A DNA stretch of 64,000 nt, from contig JAKCOZ010000007.1 in the NCBI GenBank assembly GCA_022605955.1, positions 16,164,001 through 16,228,000 of the forward strand, given 5' to 3'. Under the pieces are notes generated by a model. It saw only the letters and a list, made by a program, of their open reading frames with translations, ran no database searches and was not told the origin of the DNA. Made by a program: the position numbers and the translations under genes. Within the stretch, counting starts at the first letter, position 1. Each line of letters begins with the position of its first letter. Source of the stretch: Rallus limicola (taxonomy: Eukaryota > Chordata > Aves > Gruiformes > Rallidae). Positions 49,527-63,493 of the stretch are shown here, in pieces.

Positions 49527-52254
49527 TATGTAGCTATGAGAAACCCCTCCTGAAATTTGAGACTTTTGTGCATGGGCTACATGTTTTGTTATTCCAGTGC
49601 TAACTTTCTCAGGTTGAATACTTTGAACATAGCCAAGCCAAATATGCTTTGTTTCAATTAATGTTTTATATATGATTCCATTTTAAAGACAATTTATTCA
49701 TAAGGTTGAAATCTAACATAATTTCTGATGAGATACTTAAAAACTGAGATTGACTTCTAGTGCCGACTAATAAGGCTTTGAGCCTACTGGTGTCTATGAG
49801 CTCCGTAATAATTATTTCATACAACGATGTTTTTCAGAATGACACGACAAAGAATCAGGAAAGACAACCTTAGTGGAGTTTCAATTCAGATCAAAGTGCA
49901 TGTGCAAACCAATATTTTTCCCTGCGAAATAAATTTATGGGCATTCTTTTCCATAGCTATTTAAATTGTGTCTGTTAGTACTGATGCCATTACCGATGTA
50001 TGCTTTGCTCCCAAGATCTCTATTTGTTGGCTGAAGTCAAAGCTACATGAACTGGTAGCACTGGAGTTAATGAAGGAGAATTCTGAGATCTACCATGAAA
50101 TTCTTTGAAAATATCCTGTCAAAAATGTAGCTGTAATTATGACCTAAATGTAAAAGTCAGTAGTTATAAAAGCAGTTCATCGTCTACATATCCTGTTCCA
50201 GCTGGTAGTTTAATTTGTAGTGTTCTTTTTTGGGAGATATTAACACTAAGACTTATTTAGACATTTTTACTTTCTTCCGTAAAAAATGTATTTAAAAAAT
50301 CTGCTGGATAGTTCTGGTTTTCTATATAACTTTCTAGGAAAAAAAATAGTAAAGTGTCTGTGAGATTCAGAGGAATTTAACAAAAGTGTTAAACTATCAA
50401 TTATTTCTCAATACATGAAGTAAACTATATTGTATATAACAGTACTTATACATGTGTAAATTTATGTATGTGTATGTCCTGAGGACATGCTTAGTAAATC
50501 CTTAGATAATTCATAAAAATATAAGGACCTCCCATTTCATTTAATAAGCTTATAGATACTTGGAATTTTTGTTCTCACTTCTAGACTAACTGGATGAAAG
50601 CACTACTGTGCCCTGAAATATTTTGACAACATCTTCAAATACAATAGAAAATATTCTTTGCATTGCCTGAGTTCACCACCTCGTTGTATTTTTTCTGGTG
50701 TTCAATTAGCTTCTTGGAGTCTATGTGCCACTTTGGGACAAAATGTCTTTGTAAAGAATACGCATTACAACACATGCCAGTAACAAGTTATAATATACTG
50801 TCAGAAAAAAACCCCTGGTGCTAACAGACTTTTGAGTATCTTCAGGGAATCTAGTTGTCCATATACAATTCTACTTGTATTTCTCCTCTCTGAGATATTG
50901 TTTCCCCCACTATTTGATCTAAAAAGATATGAAACCTGACTAACCCCTGCTGAGTTCTGCAGTCTCCCCAGGATCAACCCCATCGGGTGTGCTCTAGTGA
51001 CTCATTATTTGTGAAACAGATAATAGAGGAACTGGAACATTACATACAATATGTGTTTTGGGCAATTTTCTGTCTAGATAGATTATTTTCCCAGTAATTA
51101 TCCTTGCAACTCTATAACCACCATGGTTCCCCATGTTTTTCTTGTAAAGGAAATCAACTTTCCACCTAATACTTCAGATCTCGTCACCCTGATAACTCTT
51201 AATCAAATGCAACTGTTTCTAAAAAAAGCCACTCAAAACACATCCCTTCAATGAGAAGGGAAACCCTTTGTAAATACCACCAGATACCAAGCTACTGTCT
51301 AATACATAGACCCAAAGAACCTAAAGGATCAATGTCACTCATTAAATGTTACCTTTCAGCTAAAAGGCATGTAAGTTATTTACTTCAAATGTCATAATAT
51401 CACTAGCTTAAGAAAAAAAAGAAAATGTCTTGTAGGTAGGACTATTTTCTTTGGCAATTTCTCCCTCTCCTTCTCAAGGGGAACTTAGGAAGGACAGAAA
51501 AAAATTTCAATAATGTTGACAGTAGAATAATATACTAAGAATCTCTTTTTCCTAAACCAAGAGATTATCCAGAAATCCATGCTGCTGTTTTGCTGTGTGA
51601 GAGAGGAGGAAAGCACCTCTTACCAATGCTGTTGTGATAGCTGTCTTCATTGTTCATAGCACAGCAGTCCTTCTTTTTCCCAATTAATTTTTTTTTTAGA
51701 TTAGTTCCTGTAGGATATATTTTTCTTGCAGTTAATGAACGTTATTAAAATTAGTAGGATTGTGGAAGACTTTATTGTTTGTGTTGGGGGAATGAGTATC
51801 ATCTCCCAAATCCATTTTGCTAACTTTGTCTTTTATTGACTTTGTTAATTCTTAAAATATTGGAAAAATGACAGTAATTTTAAGTAGAATGTAGCTTACT
51901 AGGTTACATTCTGCTCCAACATATGCATGTCCATTGAAACCAATGGATTTTCATAGATATAACTCAGAGCAGAATTTGGTGGTCAGTTTTCTGCTCCTGG
52001 CAGGGAAAGAGAAACTCAGATGCCTTAGCTGTGTAGAAACAGATATATATCCCAAGCATATAGAAATATGTAGTGGATTAATTTTAAACACTGTAATATA
52101 TATGTTGTGTCAGAGCCAAGGTATCCTATATTATGATAAATTACCAACAGGCTACATTATATATACAGGATATTCCAGTAGTCTCAAAGGTAAAAAATAG
52201 AGCAACTGTACATTAAGTCATGTAAGAAAGAAGATATACAGCATGAGACAGTTT

Positions 52255-52300
52255 CTAGAAAATAGGGGATCTTTAACTAGAAGATAGGGGATCTTTAACT
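52255..52300 (+). repeat. 22-bp tandem duplication
   Basis: Two adjacent 22-bp units (52255-52276 and 52277-52298) share 'taggggatctttaa' and differ by a single base near the start (ctagaaaa versus ctagaaga). They are followed by a shared 'ct'. This is a recent local duplication. Confidence 0.93.
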
Positions 52301-55300
52301 CTGCTGTGATCGCATCAACAATTTTAACACAGTCTTTGTAAAACTGCTGAAGCAATGGTTAAAACATTGCAATAAAAGCTGGGCGTTTATTTGTATGTAT
52401 TTCCCAGTTAGAATGGTGGTGCTCTGAGTACTCTATATGCTGTTCTAGCAGAAATTAAAATTAAAATACCCTGTTAGCAATTTCTTCTGAAACCAATCAG
52501 GAGGTGAAATACAGCAGTCATTGTTCAGAGATTCACAAAGTTGCTACCACAATAAATTTAACTTTATGATGCCCTACAGAAAAGTTAAGTATTAAAATAT
52601 GGGAAGAGGTATTTTAAGTAAAAGGTTAGTTTGGGTGTAAGAGTAAGCACAGAAAATTTTCCATGAGTGAATATAGGTCCAAAATATATTCAAAGCCCAT
52701 CACAAGAATCAGGTTTGGTGGCAAGCAACTACATTTTAAGTAAAAATAATATGCCTGGATATAATTTCTGGGAATATAACTGAGTGATCCTCGTCTTTCT
52801 TCATCCGAATTCCATGTTCCTACACACTGTGAAAATTGTCTGTTCTTAGGCTGTTATAACCTCAGTATCAAGAATAGCTTATGGTTCAGTAATCCTGCAA
52901 GAGGAAATGGGAGCAAAAAAGCAAAAGTCTAGATTAACCACTGAAAGACATGGCTTGCATTTATGAGTTTAAATGCTTTGCTTCTGGCGAATGGATGATG
53001 GACAATTAATTTGTAATTTTTCCCCTCCTCTTTGGAAATTTTCCCTAGTCAAACCCTTTATACATCTGTAATGGAATTGCAGGTGTAAAGTCAGTACTAC
53101 TGTATTCAGAGGATTCACAAGTTTATTGGCACACATCCACCTGTTTTTAAAAACAAAAGTCTTCCTTGATCCATTGTGATTCTTCTCAAGTCAGAATTAC
53201 CTCACCAGCAAAACTTTTTTAGTTACTGTTCTTTTAGCTGAATAGACAGTGAGAGACTTCAGCCTTGCATCCCCATGATTGATGGGAAAGTTTCCAATCT
53301 CTATCATTAATGAAGAGGAAACTCTTAAGGAAAGAAATAATAACAGAGAGAAAACAAGAGACAGTTTTGTTGTGCTTCACTACTTTGCAGCTGTAGTGCC
53401 CTGCCTTCAGAGGCCTCTTTTCCTCTGGCTGACTTGTGTGAGAGCCAGTAAGGAAGCACAGAAGCCACCAACAAGTGAGAACAAAGCTTTCGTTCATCAA
53501 GCATCAGCCACTTCAAGTTACTGTACTTCCCTGATAACCATTTCTTTCCAACAACTCACAAAAAAAAATAATATGTGTCAGATGAGAGTATGCAACAGAA
53601 TGCCTGCTTCACTAGTCCTAGAACAGAGTATATAGAAATTATCCTGCATTAGATCTGTCTGGACCTATTGCATTTTCTGAAAGTTCATCATGGAATCGGA
53701 TAACATGAAACATCTAGTATTTATTGATTACTTGTTAACTTTTGCTGTCAGCTGTTGTTCTTTCCTTTGTCACGCTGTGAATTTTTACTCTCTTCAAAGA
53801 CCTGGCTGTAATTTAATTTTATGACTTACCTGTTTGACTTGTGAAATTTAACATTGCAATAACATATATGCAGAATACTTTCCTGAATAGGTATGTAATT
53901 CTGGGTCAATGTATTCAGCATGACACCTTATCCTGTTTGAGATTGCACAGTTGAAATGGTCCTAAATCAACAGATTGAATTGGCCAAATACTATTTCTCT
54001 TATTTAAAGTAAAATAGCTCAGAAATTTTTACCCAGTGATATGTAAGGTTCCTGTAACTGCCGAAAGGAGATTCTAAAATGATTGCGAGTTGAAAATAAT
54101 GTGTTGCAATATAATATTTATGAAGTTCAACTTGCTTAGATTATCAGAAAGAAGATCAAAAAATGATTTCATTATGGTTTATAAGTACCTACATGAGGAA
54201 AAAATAACTGTTACTAAAGGCTCTTAAATCTGGGACAGAAAAGAACCAGCATAACAAGAGCCAGTCGGTAGTTCTTAAAGATACTGAAATTCAAATAAAA
54301 AATTCTGTACTCTTTTTTAACAGCAAGGATAACTAAAGTTTAGAACAAAATATCAAGGAAATTTTAAAAGTTTTTTCCACTTTTGTAGTCTTCATAAATC
54401 AAAACTAGATGTCTTTCTGAAAGTAGTAGTTTAGCAAGCACAAGCTTTTGAGTTCACTTTGGTGTGAGTATGAAATTTGATTGCTCATATTACATATGAG
54501 GTCGAGCTATTGGGACAATTGACCGTCTGGCCTTAAAGTCTGTATCCATGAATAATTTAACAATACATCTTTGCTTATTTTGTATATTTGCTGACATTTC
54601 GTGTTATAATGATTTCCTGTCTTCCTACATACTGCGTTGGTTTCTGAAAATGTGTTGTTGTATTACTGAGAACACAGGTAATATATGCTTTGCCTAGTTA
54701 CTTTCTTCTATTATAAATAAACCATATATTGAATAAAATGCTATCCAAATCAGGTTCATTTTTGTAAAACTTAATGAGTTTTAAGCATCTTCAAGAGTAC
54801 TCCACACATTTCTTTAGCTATGTTTTAAAGCTCAGTGTTTTGACAGAACAATCCTGTTTGAGCAAAGCACTTAATACGTATAAATATATGGCAGCTCTGA
54901 AGGCAGGTCATCCTGGTTATGCTCTATGTCCATTTATCTTGTTGCACACTTACTTCCTTGACTGAACTCTACATATGAAGTAAGACTGGTTTCAAATATA
55001 TCAGAGAGTGAAATAAATCTTGTCAATCAAAGAAAAGTTTTTCTCCAGCAATACAAATCTGGGAAGGGTAGAAAAATTCTGTTCACAAATAGATTTTGTT
55101 TGTCATCAGTGGGTTTCAAAGAGCATGCTATATGCTGTCAAAGAGGTCAGTCAGTGTCTCTCAATGTATCCATAATGTAGCTGTTTCTATGTCTTACAGG
55201 CAAATGAATCAGGCCCCTCTTCTTAATTTTACTCTCAAAAGCACTTGCTGATTTCCAACTGTTTTCCCTTTCTTCATTTCCTACTAACATGAGAAAATAT

Positions 55301-55536
55301 GGGATTTCGTACACCACAAAAATGTAGGTCTATTAAAACAAATAATGACTTGTAAATAATACTGAGAAAATTACTTCAGACCATACGTTCCAGTTCATTT
55401 GCAATCCTTTTGTACACTGCAACTTTAAGAGTTCTTTTCTCAAGGCTACATCTCATTACTGTTATCCAACCCAAACTGATAAATATTTCCCTACTTTATC
55501 TGATCTGGACATAATTCAGTTCCATTTCAGTTCGGG

Positions 55537-55556
55537 GTGTGTTTGTGTGTGTGTGT
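55537..55556 (+). repeat. Short GT-rich simple repeat
   Basis: This is a short run of GT units interrupted by one extra TT (gtgtgtttgtgtgtgtgtgt). It is a minor microsatellite. Confidence 0.8.
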
Positions 55557-56512
55557 TATTTTATTTTTTCTTTATTGTGTTTTCCTAATGGATGTTCAGG
55601 AAGTCTTGAAAGTATGATTCTCCTTGCCTTCTAAGTGCTGGTCCCTAAGATAGTATAACCCTGTAACTAGGTTGCCCACAGTATAGCTGTCCATTGCTCT
55701 GCACACAAGCACATGTGGGCATCACTGTATAACAAAGAATAAACCTGATTTGGTAATATTTTATATCACTGATTGGATGTTAGGCAATGGATTTATGAAG
55801 ACTGACTTTTTGAATACGGAGAATAAGTTCAATTCTGTTTTGCTTTCACACTTTGAAATAAAGCCTCAGTGTCTTTCTAAAACATGTTCTCTAAAACCCA
55901 CCTGTAAAACATTGTGTTACACAGAATAATAGAGAGATTAATTAACCTTCACAGGTGTTGGGCACATTGCTTAAAGCACTACTGGGAATATATGTGTACC
56001 ATTACTGGATATCAGTTTAAGAGTTACACACATGTACTGTCCAGATGTAGACAGGTGAATCTTTAGCATGCAGACCAAAGGCCTATCTTAAAAGATTTCA
56101 AAGGCCCAAAAGAAGATCAATAGCTTCACTCAGCATTGCAGTTGCTTGTTTGTTTGGTTTTTTTCCTAATTTTGAAATGTTTCCCTGTGTCATTCGAAGT
56201 ATTATTTTATTATATACTGTATATTATGCTGGATAGCAGCACTTGAAAAACTAGCATTTCTTAGTCTTCTCCATAACAATACTAACCCTATGAGTAATGG
56301 TAACTGATAATGTGAATTGCAAATTTTGCTCCTTTCTTTTTTAGATAACTAGCTGTCTAAGAGAAAGCTAAGAGAAATGTAAAATGAAAGACATGCATTT
56401 TGTCTTTTGCTCTTAGAAGACAGTCACATTTTATACCAGATGTGATGAAGCCACATAGCCTGAGAATAGAAATTTAATTGTGACTGTTGTGTTTTAAGGA
56501 TAGGGTATGAAT

Positions 56513-56912
56513 CAGACTTAGAGAGTTGGAGTTGTTCAGCCTGGAGAAGAGAAGGCTCAGGGGAGACATAACAGCAGCCTGCCAGTACCTGAAAGAGCCT
56601 GCAGAAAAGCTGGACAGGGACTTTTTAGAAGAACAGGTAGTGATAGAACAAGTGGTAATGACTGAAAGCTGAAAGAGGGAAAGTTTAGACTAGACAGAAG
56701 GAAAAAATTCTTTGCTGTGAGGGTTGAGAAGCACTGGAACAGGTTCTGTTCCAGTTATGTCTGCCCCCTCCATGGCAGTGTTCAAGGTCAGATTGGATAG
56801 CGTTTTGGGCAACCTGGTCTAGAGGGGGGTGTCCCTGCCCATGGCAAGGGAGTTGGAACTAGATAGTCTGTGAAGTCACTTCCAACCCAAACCAGTCTGT
56901 CATTCTGTGAAT
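56513..56912 (+). mobile_element. CR1 LINE, 5'-truncated copy with ORF2 remnant
   Basis: This plus-strand CR1 copy covers the last part of ORF2 and the 3' end. Near 56523 the codons read [20 protein letters not shown], the conserved CR1 ORF2 C-terminal motif, continuing through QYLK. The frame then reaches stops within the next 35 or so codons. The middle carries the 'ttctttgctgtgagggttga' and 'gttcaaggtcagattggata' blocks. The end carries 'cacttccaaccc' and 'cattctgtgaatt'. The RT catalytic domain and endonuclease are absent and the copy is inactive. Confidence 0.96.
56523..56650 (+). pseudogene. CR1 ORF2 C-terminal remnant
   Basis: Translation from 56523 on the plus strand gives the motif [12 protein letters not shown], followed by AACQYLK and a degenerate acidic/basic stretch before an in-frame stop. 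It is homologous to the same region in the minus-strand copy at 32042-32233. It is a decayed fragment with no start codon of its own and no catalytic domain. Confidence 0.88.
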
Positions 56913-58550
56913 TCTTTCTTTTAAGAGAATAGGCCAGACAGCTCTTGAATACAGAATCCAAAAATGGTGAAGTGATTACCATCTAAAAACCTATAATAGG
57001 TTGTGTTATTTTCCATTTTTGTAACAGCTGCTGTCATGAGAATGGAGTCATATCGTGGCATTTTATGTTCTCCTTGCAGACTCTGTCACAAAAGCAAAAC
57101 ATGAAAGTTTGAATAGCTACCCCTGCCTGTGGAAGACAGTTGAATGCTGCTGTTCTTTAACCTTTTATAGACTCAGTGCTGTGACTGATGAAGCATTATG
57201 GTAGGCATTCCTCCTCCTTCTCCAAAGTTGTTGGACCTGTACAGAGGAGTCAAAGAATGCCAGATAAACAAATGGCAAAGCACAGTAAAGGGCAAAGGGT
57301 AGTGAAATATATTGAAGTCTTTCGCTGCAAGTATGGGACTTTTCACATTTCCAGCCTACTGAGGCAAAGGTTGTACAGCTAAAAACATATCAGGACATGA
57401 GGATATTAGATCATCTATGATTATAATAGTAATATTTAAAATTATCATGAGCCTTAGGCACTTATTTAAATTGTCAGCCTTTAATAGAATAAGTTCAGTG
57501 ATGCTTCTTTCATGTCATATTTCAGGGCAGAGCCTGTCCAGCAAAGCTATCCAAATATTGTTTCTATGAATCCTTTTTTTTTTTTTTTTTTTTGTAATAT
57601 TGTCAGCTTCCTAAATGTCTTGCACTGCATCCATGACACTGGTCCAAATTTAACAGTTTTGAACAATACTACCCCCTGATTTATCTGCTGTGCACACATT
57701 TTTCCTGTTGTATTCAGTTCAAGATTGTTGGGCAGCTTGGCCACTGTTTTGGGGTGGAGTATTTTTGCTCTAAAATCCATGGCATTACATATTTAATAGC
57801 ATAATTCCAGAATATACTCCAAATAAAAAGTTGTGGAGGAAAAATTACCTCGGTTTCTTACTGCATATTGCACTAGAAATTACCAAAAAATTGCTTTATT
57901 GCAGAATAACACAGTAGAAATTATGAAGAATTACAAATAGAGTGGCTACCAGGGCACAGCTGCTTCCAAATATACTTTCACTCATAAGTACACAATTCAG
58001 ATGTTGGAAAGCCCCAGCTAGAGTCAGATATCTTAGTCAACTGTCAAATGGTGTCAGTTAGAAATTATAAAATGTGTCTATATATGATATCTGATTTACA
58101 AATGACAAGGACAGAAGTAATGATTTGCTTCACCTCCTCTCCCTTTAAGGAAATGTAATTGTCTGGAGGTTCTATGAGATCAGAGTTACTGAAGATTTTG
58201 CCTTTTTTCCATCCTATAGAGGTTGGTAGCTGAGAAATGCCTTTTTTTTGATGAGTCTTCAGGGAAGAAAACCTTGTCTGTCCTCAAAAAAATCCCATAA
58301 GCTTCTGTTAGAGTTAACTAGAAGCACTCTTTAAAAACAATAAAATGACATTTCTTAGTAATTCAGCCACTTAGCACTAAGCTCTGATGCTATAAATTCT
58401 TATGGCTGCTCATTACTGCAACCTGGCAAGTAAACTTGAGTTTAGGCTCTGCAGACAGAGTTATTCACATGCATAAGCATTTCAAGCATAAAAATGGTCG
58501 TTCCATGAATATGTGAGAGATCAAACATTCTCTGAATTGATTGATCTTGT
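56913..58550. other. Unique DNA between two CR1 fragments
   Basis: No gene was recognised. The stretch contains T20 at 57574-57593. The short frames present resemble no known protein. Confidence 0.6.
57574..57593. repeat. Poly-T tract, T20
   Basis: This is an uninterrupted run of 20 T. No A-tailed retroposed body was recognised on the minus strand next to it. Confidence 0.9.
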
Positions 58551-58625
58551 ATGGAATCAGGAGTTGGACTCAATGATCCTTATAGGTCCCTTCCAACTCA
58601 GGATATTCTATGATTCCATGATTTG
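58551..58625 (+). mobile_element. CR1 LINE terminal fragment
   Basis: Only the last 75 or so bases of a CR1 remain. They include 'gagttggactcaatgatcct', 'ataggtcccttccaactca' and 'attctatgattccatgattt', that is, the conserved 3' tail with two to three terminal octamer units. It is severely 5'-truncated, which is common for CR1. Confidence 0.94.
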
Positions 58626-59589
58626 GTGTTTCTGTTCTATATAATTGTATTTATTCTTCAAAGGAGAATGATCAATTTCTTTTTTGCAATCTTGATCCCT
58701 ACAAATGAGGAAGCTTGGTATCTTGTTAAACGCAGTAAATAATTTAAAAATCTCTTAAGAAACGGAACAGTAGCACAGGTAAGATTTAAAAGATACTGTA
58801 AAATGGACAAGAATACCACAACATGACTGGGAAAAAGCCTGAAGTACATTGCCATACCATATTCCAAATCAAAACACATATCTGATAAGAGACTGAATCA
58901 ATTGCATTTAGGACACATTTTTTTTCTTTAGGAAGGAGGTTATCAGTTTTTTCCTGTATAATTTAATGTAAATATATCATGTATTGCCTGTCTTTTCTCA
59001 CTGCCACCCCCCACCTAGCCACAAAATGCTTTCTCTGATATATAATATCAAAACATCTGTTTTATGCTACAGCATTTTAATGTTGGCTTTCTGCTCTAGG
59101 GAGATATTTGTTATCTAATACAGTCTTAACATACTAATCAATTATTTTCATATTAACACAACAGCATAGAGTCATTGGTGATGATAACCCAACAAATGTG
59201 CCTTGCTAGTGGTGGGATTGAGATGAAGCAATAAGAAACAGGAATGCAATTGTAATTTTACCATTTTAATTATTATCCATTTATTTTTTCAGTTCTACAT
59301 TGAAATAACTAAGCATAATCTTTCCTCATAAAAAGTCTTCCTTCAGCTGGTCTACATGTCAATCTAGATATTTAGAATAACACTTTATTTTCAGTATGTA
59401 GATAGGTGTTTTGGGAAAACATCAGCCAAACATTTTTTTAGTTCTTGAAATGTGGTTTTGTGTGATATCATAAAGAATGAGAGAGTTAAATGTTCATATT
59501 TACAAATGTTATCTTCTGTGATTTTGAACATCTCTCCTCAATGCTGTTAAATCTTAATCCTGGAAACTAAACCTTTATTACTCCTAAAT

Positions 59590-59590
<1 letters not shown>

Positions 59591-59621
<31 letters not shown>

Positions 59622-59634
59622 ACCCCAACAAAAA
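59591..59634 (+). repeat. Poly-A tract (A23) with C/A-rich tail
   Basis: A23, one G and A6 lead into caccccaaca and A6. This is the longest homopolymer in the window. No retroposed body could be recognised upstream. Confidence 0.9.
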
Positions 59635-60495
59635 ATCAGTTACATTTAAGATTGCGATTTTCTCTTCAGAGACACTCCCTTGTTTCAGCCTTGCAAATCT
59701 TAAAAAAGTGACTCAGAGCCTGGGGAGAATACAATGGCTGACACCTTAGAACTGTCTTGTGGGCTGACCCTTGACATTGGGTTTGGAGTCCACAAGGCTG
59801 AATATTATCAGTCTCAACAAATTCCAGGGACTTGTGTTAGATCTTATTTTTTCTAATATAAACATATAAGAGTAAGTACATATTGAAAACAAAACAATAA
59901 GAACAAGAATCTTACCGAACCAAAATACCACACTGAACACATTATTTTGTTCTGGTAAGAGAACATGGGGGGGCGAATCACCCTCATAGACACTACTGAG
60001 CTCAGTGCCCTGGAATGCACCTCCTGGAGAGTAATAAAGCGCTATAATGTTAAAATACACGTGGAAAAAAGTGATTTTACTGAGTTTTTCATTGGAGTAA
60101 TCATCTGATTGATCACTACCTTAGGTGGTACAAATGAAACAAGCTAGTAAACTTTGTGCTCATTCCAAGAAATATATTCTTGTTCCTGAAAAATATTCTG
60201 GTGTCTTCTGCTTTCAGCAGCAAAACATGTACTGATAAGAATTTTATAGTATCAGATTTTGCACAATATCTATCATGTTTCTGCAAACTACCTAGATCAG
60301 TTATGCAGGCCATCTCATGCTAGTACTCATATACATACCTTCTATTGGCTTCACCAGGATCATAAACACTGATAAATAATCACCTAGTACTGCTTTCTGA
60401 AGAAAATGTCATAGAAAATTGCACAAATTTATTTTCAGAATTTTAAAGACATTTAACCTCTGTGTCTTAAATGTTACAAACTGTTTTTTGTAGTT

Positions 60496-60520
60496 TCCTT
60501 CCTTCTTCCCTCCCTCCCTC
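60496..60520 (+). repeat. CCTT/CCTC simple repeat
   Basis: This is a short pyrimidine microsatellite (ccttccttcttccctccctc followed by cctc). It is low-complexity only. Confidence 0.8.
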
Positions 60521-62929
60521 ATTTTTCTTGACTTGTAATTTCAGATTTTGGTATTATATATATGTATATAAGCTTCAGAGCAACTGCTATGTTTCATATT
60601 AAAAATATCAGAGCCACCAAAAAGATCTTTTTAATAGAAATCTACCCATTTCTGCCGTGAAACCTCTAAACATATTTAAAGCCAATGCAGTGTTCCAAGT
60701 TCTTTAGAGAAAATGTTTAAGTGACTTCTCGTAGTCAGGGTCTTAGGAAAATTTTGAAACTTCAGTCTTTTCTTACCCAACCAGAACAGAATACAGCTTT
60801 ATTAGGACTGCCAGAACCCTAATCCCATTATGTAACCTGTTTGTGTGACACAGTGACCTCATGTACAGCCTTATTAAACTTGAAAATTCTCTGCAATTGA
60901 GTTCCAGGGAGCTCTAGTAAATTCGTTGAAATCTGGTGGTTAAACACTGTATACCTTCCTAAGAAGAGCAAGGAGAATTATATCATTGTGGTTGTCTCTG
61001 CTTACCTTGGCCTTGAAGAGGTAGAAGCAATATACAAGTCATTTGTACCAAGTAGCAAGAGAGAAGGGAGAGCAGAAATTTCACTTGTGTTTTGAAAGAA
61101 GAAAGGAGTAGCCAAAAGGAGATATTTAGAACAGCAAAATAAGATGATTTAGGAAAAAAGTTAATATGTTCCCTCTTATCATATACAAAATTTAAAGCAA
61201 TTCAATCAGTAATCAGCAGAATGCCTATTTATCATGTTGAATTATTTTATTTCAGTAATGTCAAAGAATTAGATAATTGAGAAAGCTTAAATTATTTAAT
61301 TCAGGGTTTTCCCATCGCCGTTTTTCCCTTCCAGCACTTTGAATTCAATGAAACTACATTTCCATAGAAAATGTACTGTTCTCACCTTACTTTGTTCTAA
61401 ATTAGCCCAGATTTGTAGCCTTCCAGGTCATGCTGTGTAGTCTTTTTTTCCCTTGGGTGTTTGAAAATGAGTTGGAACTGAATGGGCAAGAAGTTACTGG
61501 AAGAAGGAATTTGATCTATTAAATTGCTTATGTTATAAGCAGTGGTGGTTATACTGAAATTACATTTACATACTTAAGGCTTTATTTGTGATATGTTTTA
61601 AACTTAAATCTAATGTGCAGTCACAGGAATTACAAATCCTTTCCAGTGTTTGTTTAACTATGATGTTTAAACAAACAGATAGGACTTGTTGGTTGCCATC
61701 ACATACCATCTTCTGGACCTGTGTTGCACCATCTGAAAAAACAGGGGTCAAGTGGCAAATTTCTGCAGCTTTATGTAACCCTGAAGCTGTGGATAAGTGG
61801 AACTCACAGCCTGACACTTGGTCTGACAGATATGCAATTATTTTACTATAAACCACAATTTCCTATGATATTCACTAACTCATTAAGCCATCTTGTCATT
61901 AATTACCAGGAAAGGCCTGGGGTAATTTGTAGCAGTAACAATGCCAGACCAGATGCAAAACCAGAGCTCGGTCTCACTAGCAGTACCACATGTTTTGAAG
62001 GAAAAGGCTACAGGGAGAGTATTCTTCATGAGGAAATTCACCAATAGACCTAAGTATGAGGAAAAAAGTAGAGAAGTCGCACATGTGGCGGCAGCGTGCT
62101 TCACGCGTTAAAATTTGTTGTGCCTGTGGAGTGCCAGCTGCTGCTGAGCTGGAGAACCTCTCTGTCTTCTTGTATCATGGCCTGTGACTCACAAACCACA
62201 AGGAAGCCTCACAGCCATACCATGGCAAGCCACAAGTGTGAAACAATCTTTATTTCTGCCAAAATACTCTGTGTTCAATCTATTGACCAGGCTTTAAAAA
62301 TCATACAAACTGTAAGGCATATCTGTTAGGAAGTACCAGAATCTGAAGCTTTGCTAGAGCTTTCCTAACAGCTAAGAGCATCATTATTCATGAATCACTG
62401 GAGGTACTTAAAGTGAAAGTCAAAAAGAAGAAATGGATGAAAGCTCATTATAGAAAATGAACAGCCATTTTCCACTGTTTCTGCAGCAGAACCTTGATAT
62501 CTATTTACATAGCATTTCTAATATTAATATCACTGTGGTAAAATAAATCACTCCCCACACTTTTACATTTTTAATTACATTTTACTGCACTTGTTCTTTT
62601 GTTTACTGTTATCCAATGAAATATTTATTGTATCTTGCATACAGGATGGGATTTCAGTATTTTAATCAGATTTTCCATATAATCTCCCCCCCACCTTCCT
62701 TTACTGTCTTTTTTATAACCCTAAACACCACAAGATGTTGTTTCGTAGAAAATCTCATTATTTTTTAATGCATGGCTATTTATTAATGTATTGTGTATAT
62801 AACACACTATGCATTTCTTTGCATTGATGAATACATTTACATCCACTTGAGAATAAGAATTCCCTTAAGGGCCAATCTCGCATTTCTCTGGCTATGCTGC
62901 CAAAAGACTATGTGTCTGATGTTTTCCTG

Positions 62930-62984
62930 GGGTTTTTTTTGTGGTTTATGGTTTTGTTTGTTTGTTGTTTGTTTGGCTTTTTTT
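62930..62984 (+). repeat. T-rich/G-interrupted low-complexity tract
   Basis: This tract is ggggt plus T-runs, then gttttgtttgtttgttgttt and ggctttttttt-like sequence. It is the reverse-complement form of the A-rich C/A strings found elsewhere in the window. Confidence 0.75.
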
Positions 62985-63493
62985 AAGAGGCACAATGGGG
63001 TCTGTTCTGATTTGCTGAGAAGATCTTTCTACCAGTGAACATAGATCATTATTCATTGTCTGAATGTAGACCTGCATGTGTTGTGACAGAGATTACTGAA
63101 TAGGGTACCCATATCTCAGCTGTGTTTTAATAAACGTGCTCTGAACTCTTCTTTCTTACTGTGAAAGAAGTAAATTGTTCTCACTTCACTGTGTTAACAT
63201 TGGTATTTTGCAATGGTAAGCAAGCACCTTTTTGGGATAACAACTAACAAAATATTAAAGTTAAATAATTTGTTTGAACCTCATGCCTCATGAACATAAG
63301 GCCTTAAAAAAATCCTACCAAAACCATATGAACTCATATGAAAACTGCGTGGAAGACATCAGTTTGTGGGAATAAAGCGTATTTAATAACTTCTTGCATC
63401 TAAGAAAGCACAGGTTTGGTACAGTTATTGATGAGCTTTTTTGTACCTCAGTGACTCTTATCAGAATTGAGAAAATTAATCTTGATGGCTTAT

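Larger units (their letters stand above)
44711..56512. other. Unique AT-rich DNA with no recognisable gene
   Basis: No gene or transposon was recognised. Noted contents are T17 (48663-48679), a G-quadruplex motif (49496-49526), a candidate conserved non-coding patch (about 49780-50070), a 22-bp tandem duplication (52255-52300) and a short GT repeat (about 55537-55556). Frames of up to about 118 codons show no family resemblance. Confidence 0.6.

Noticed and set aside
57574..57593. Poly-T as the tail of a minus-strand retroposed gene
   Set aside because: The adjacent minus-strand frame (57547-57780) starts beyond the tract but matches no known gene, and no target-site duplication was seen.
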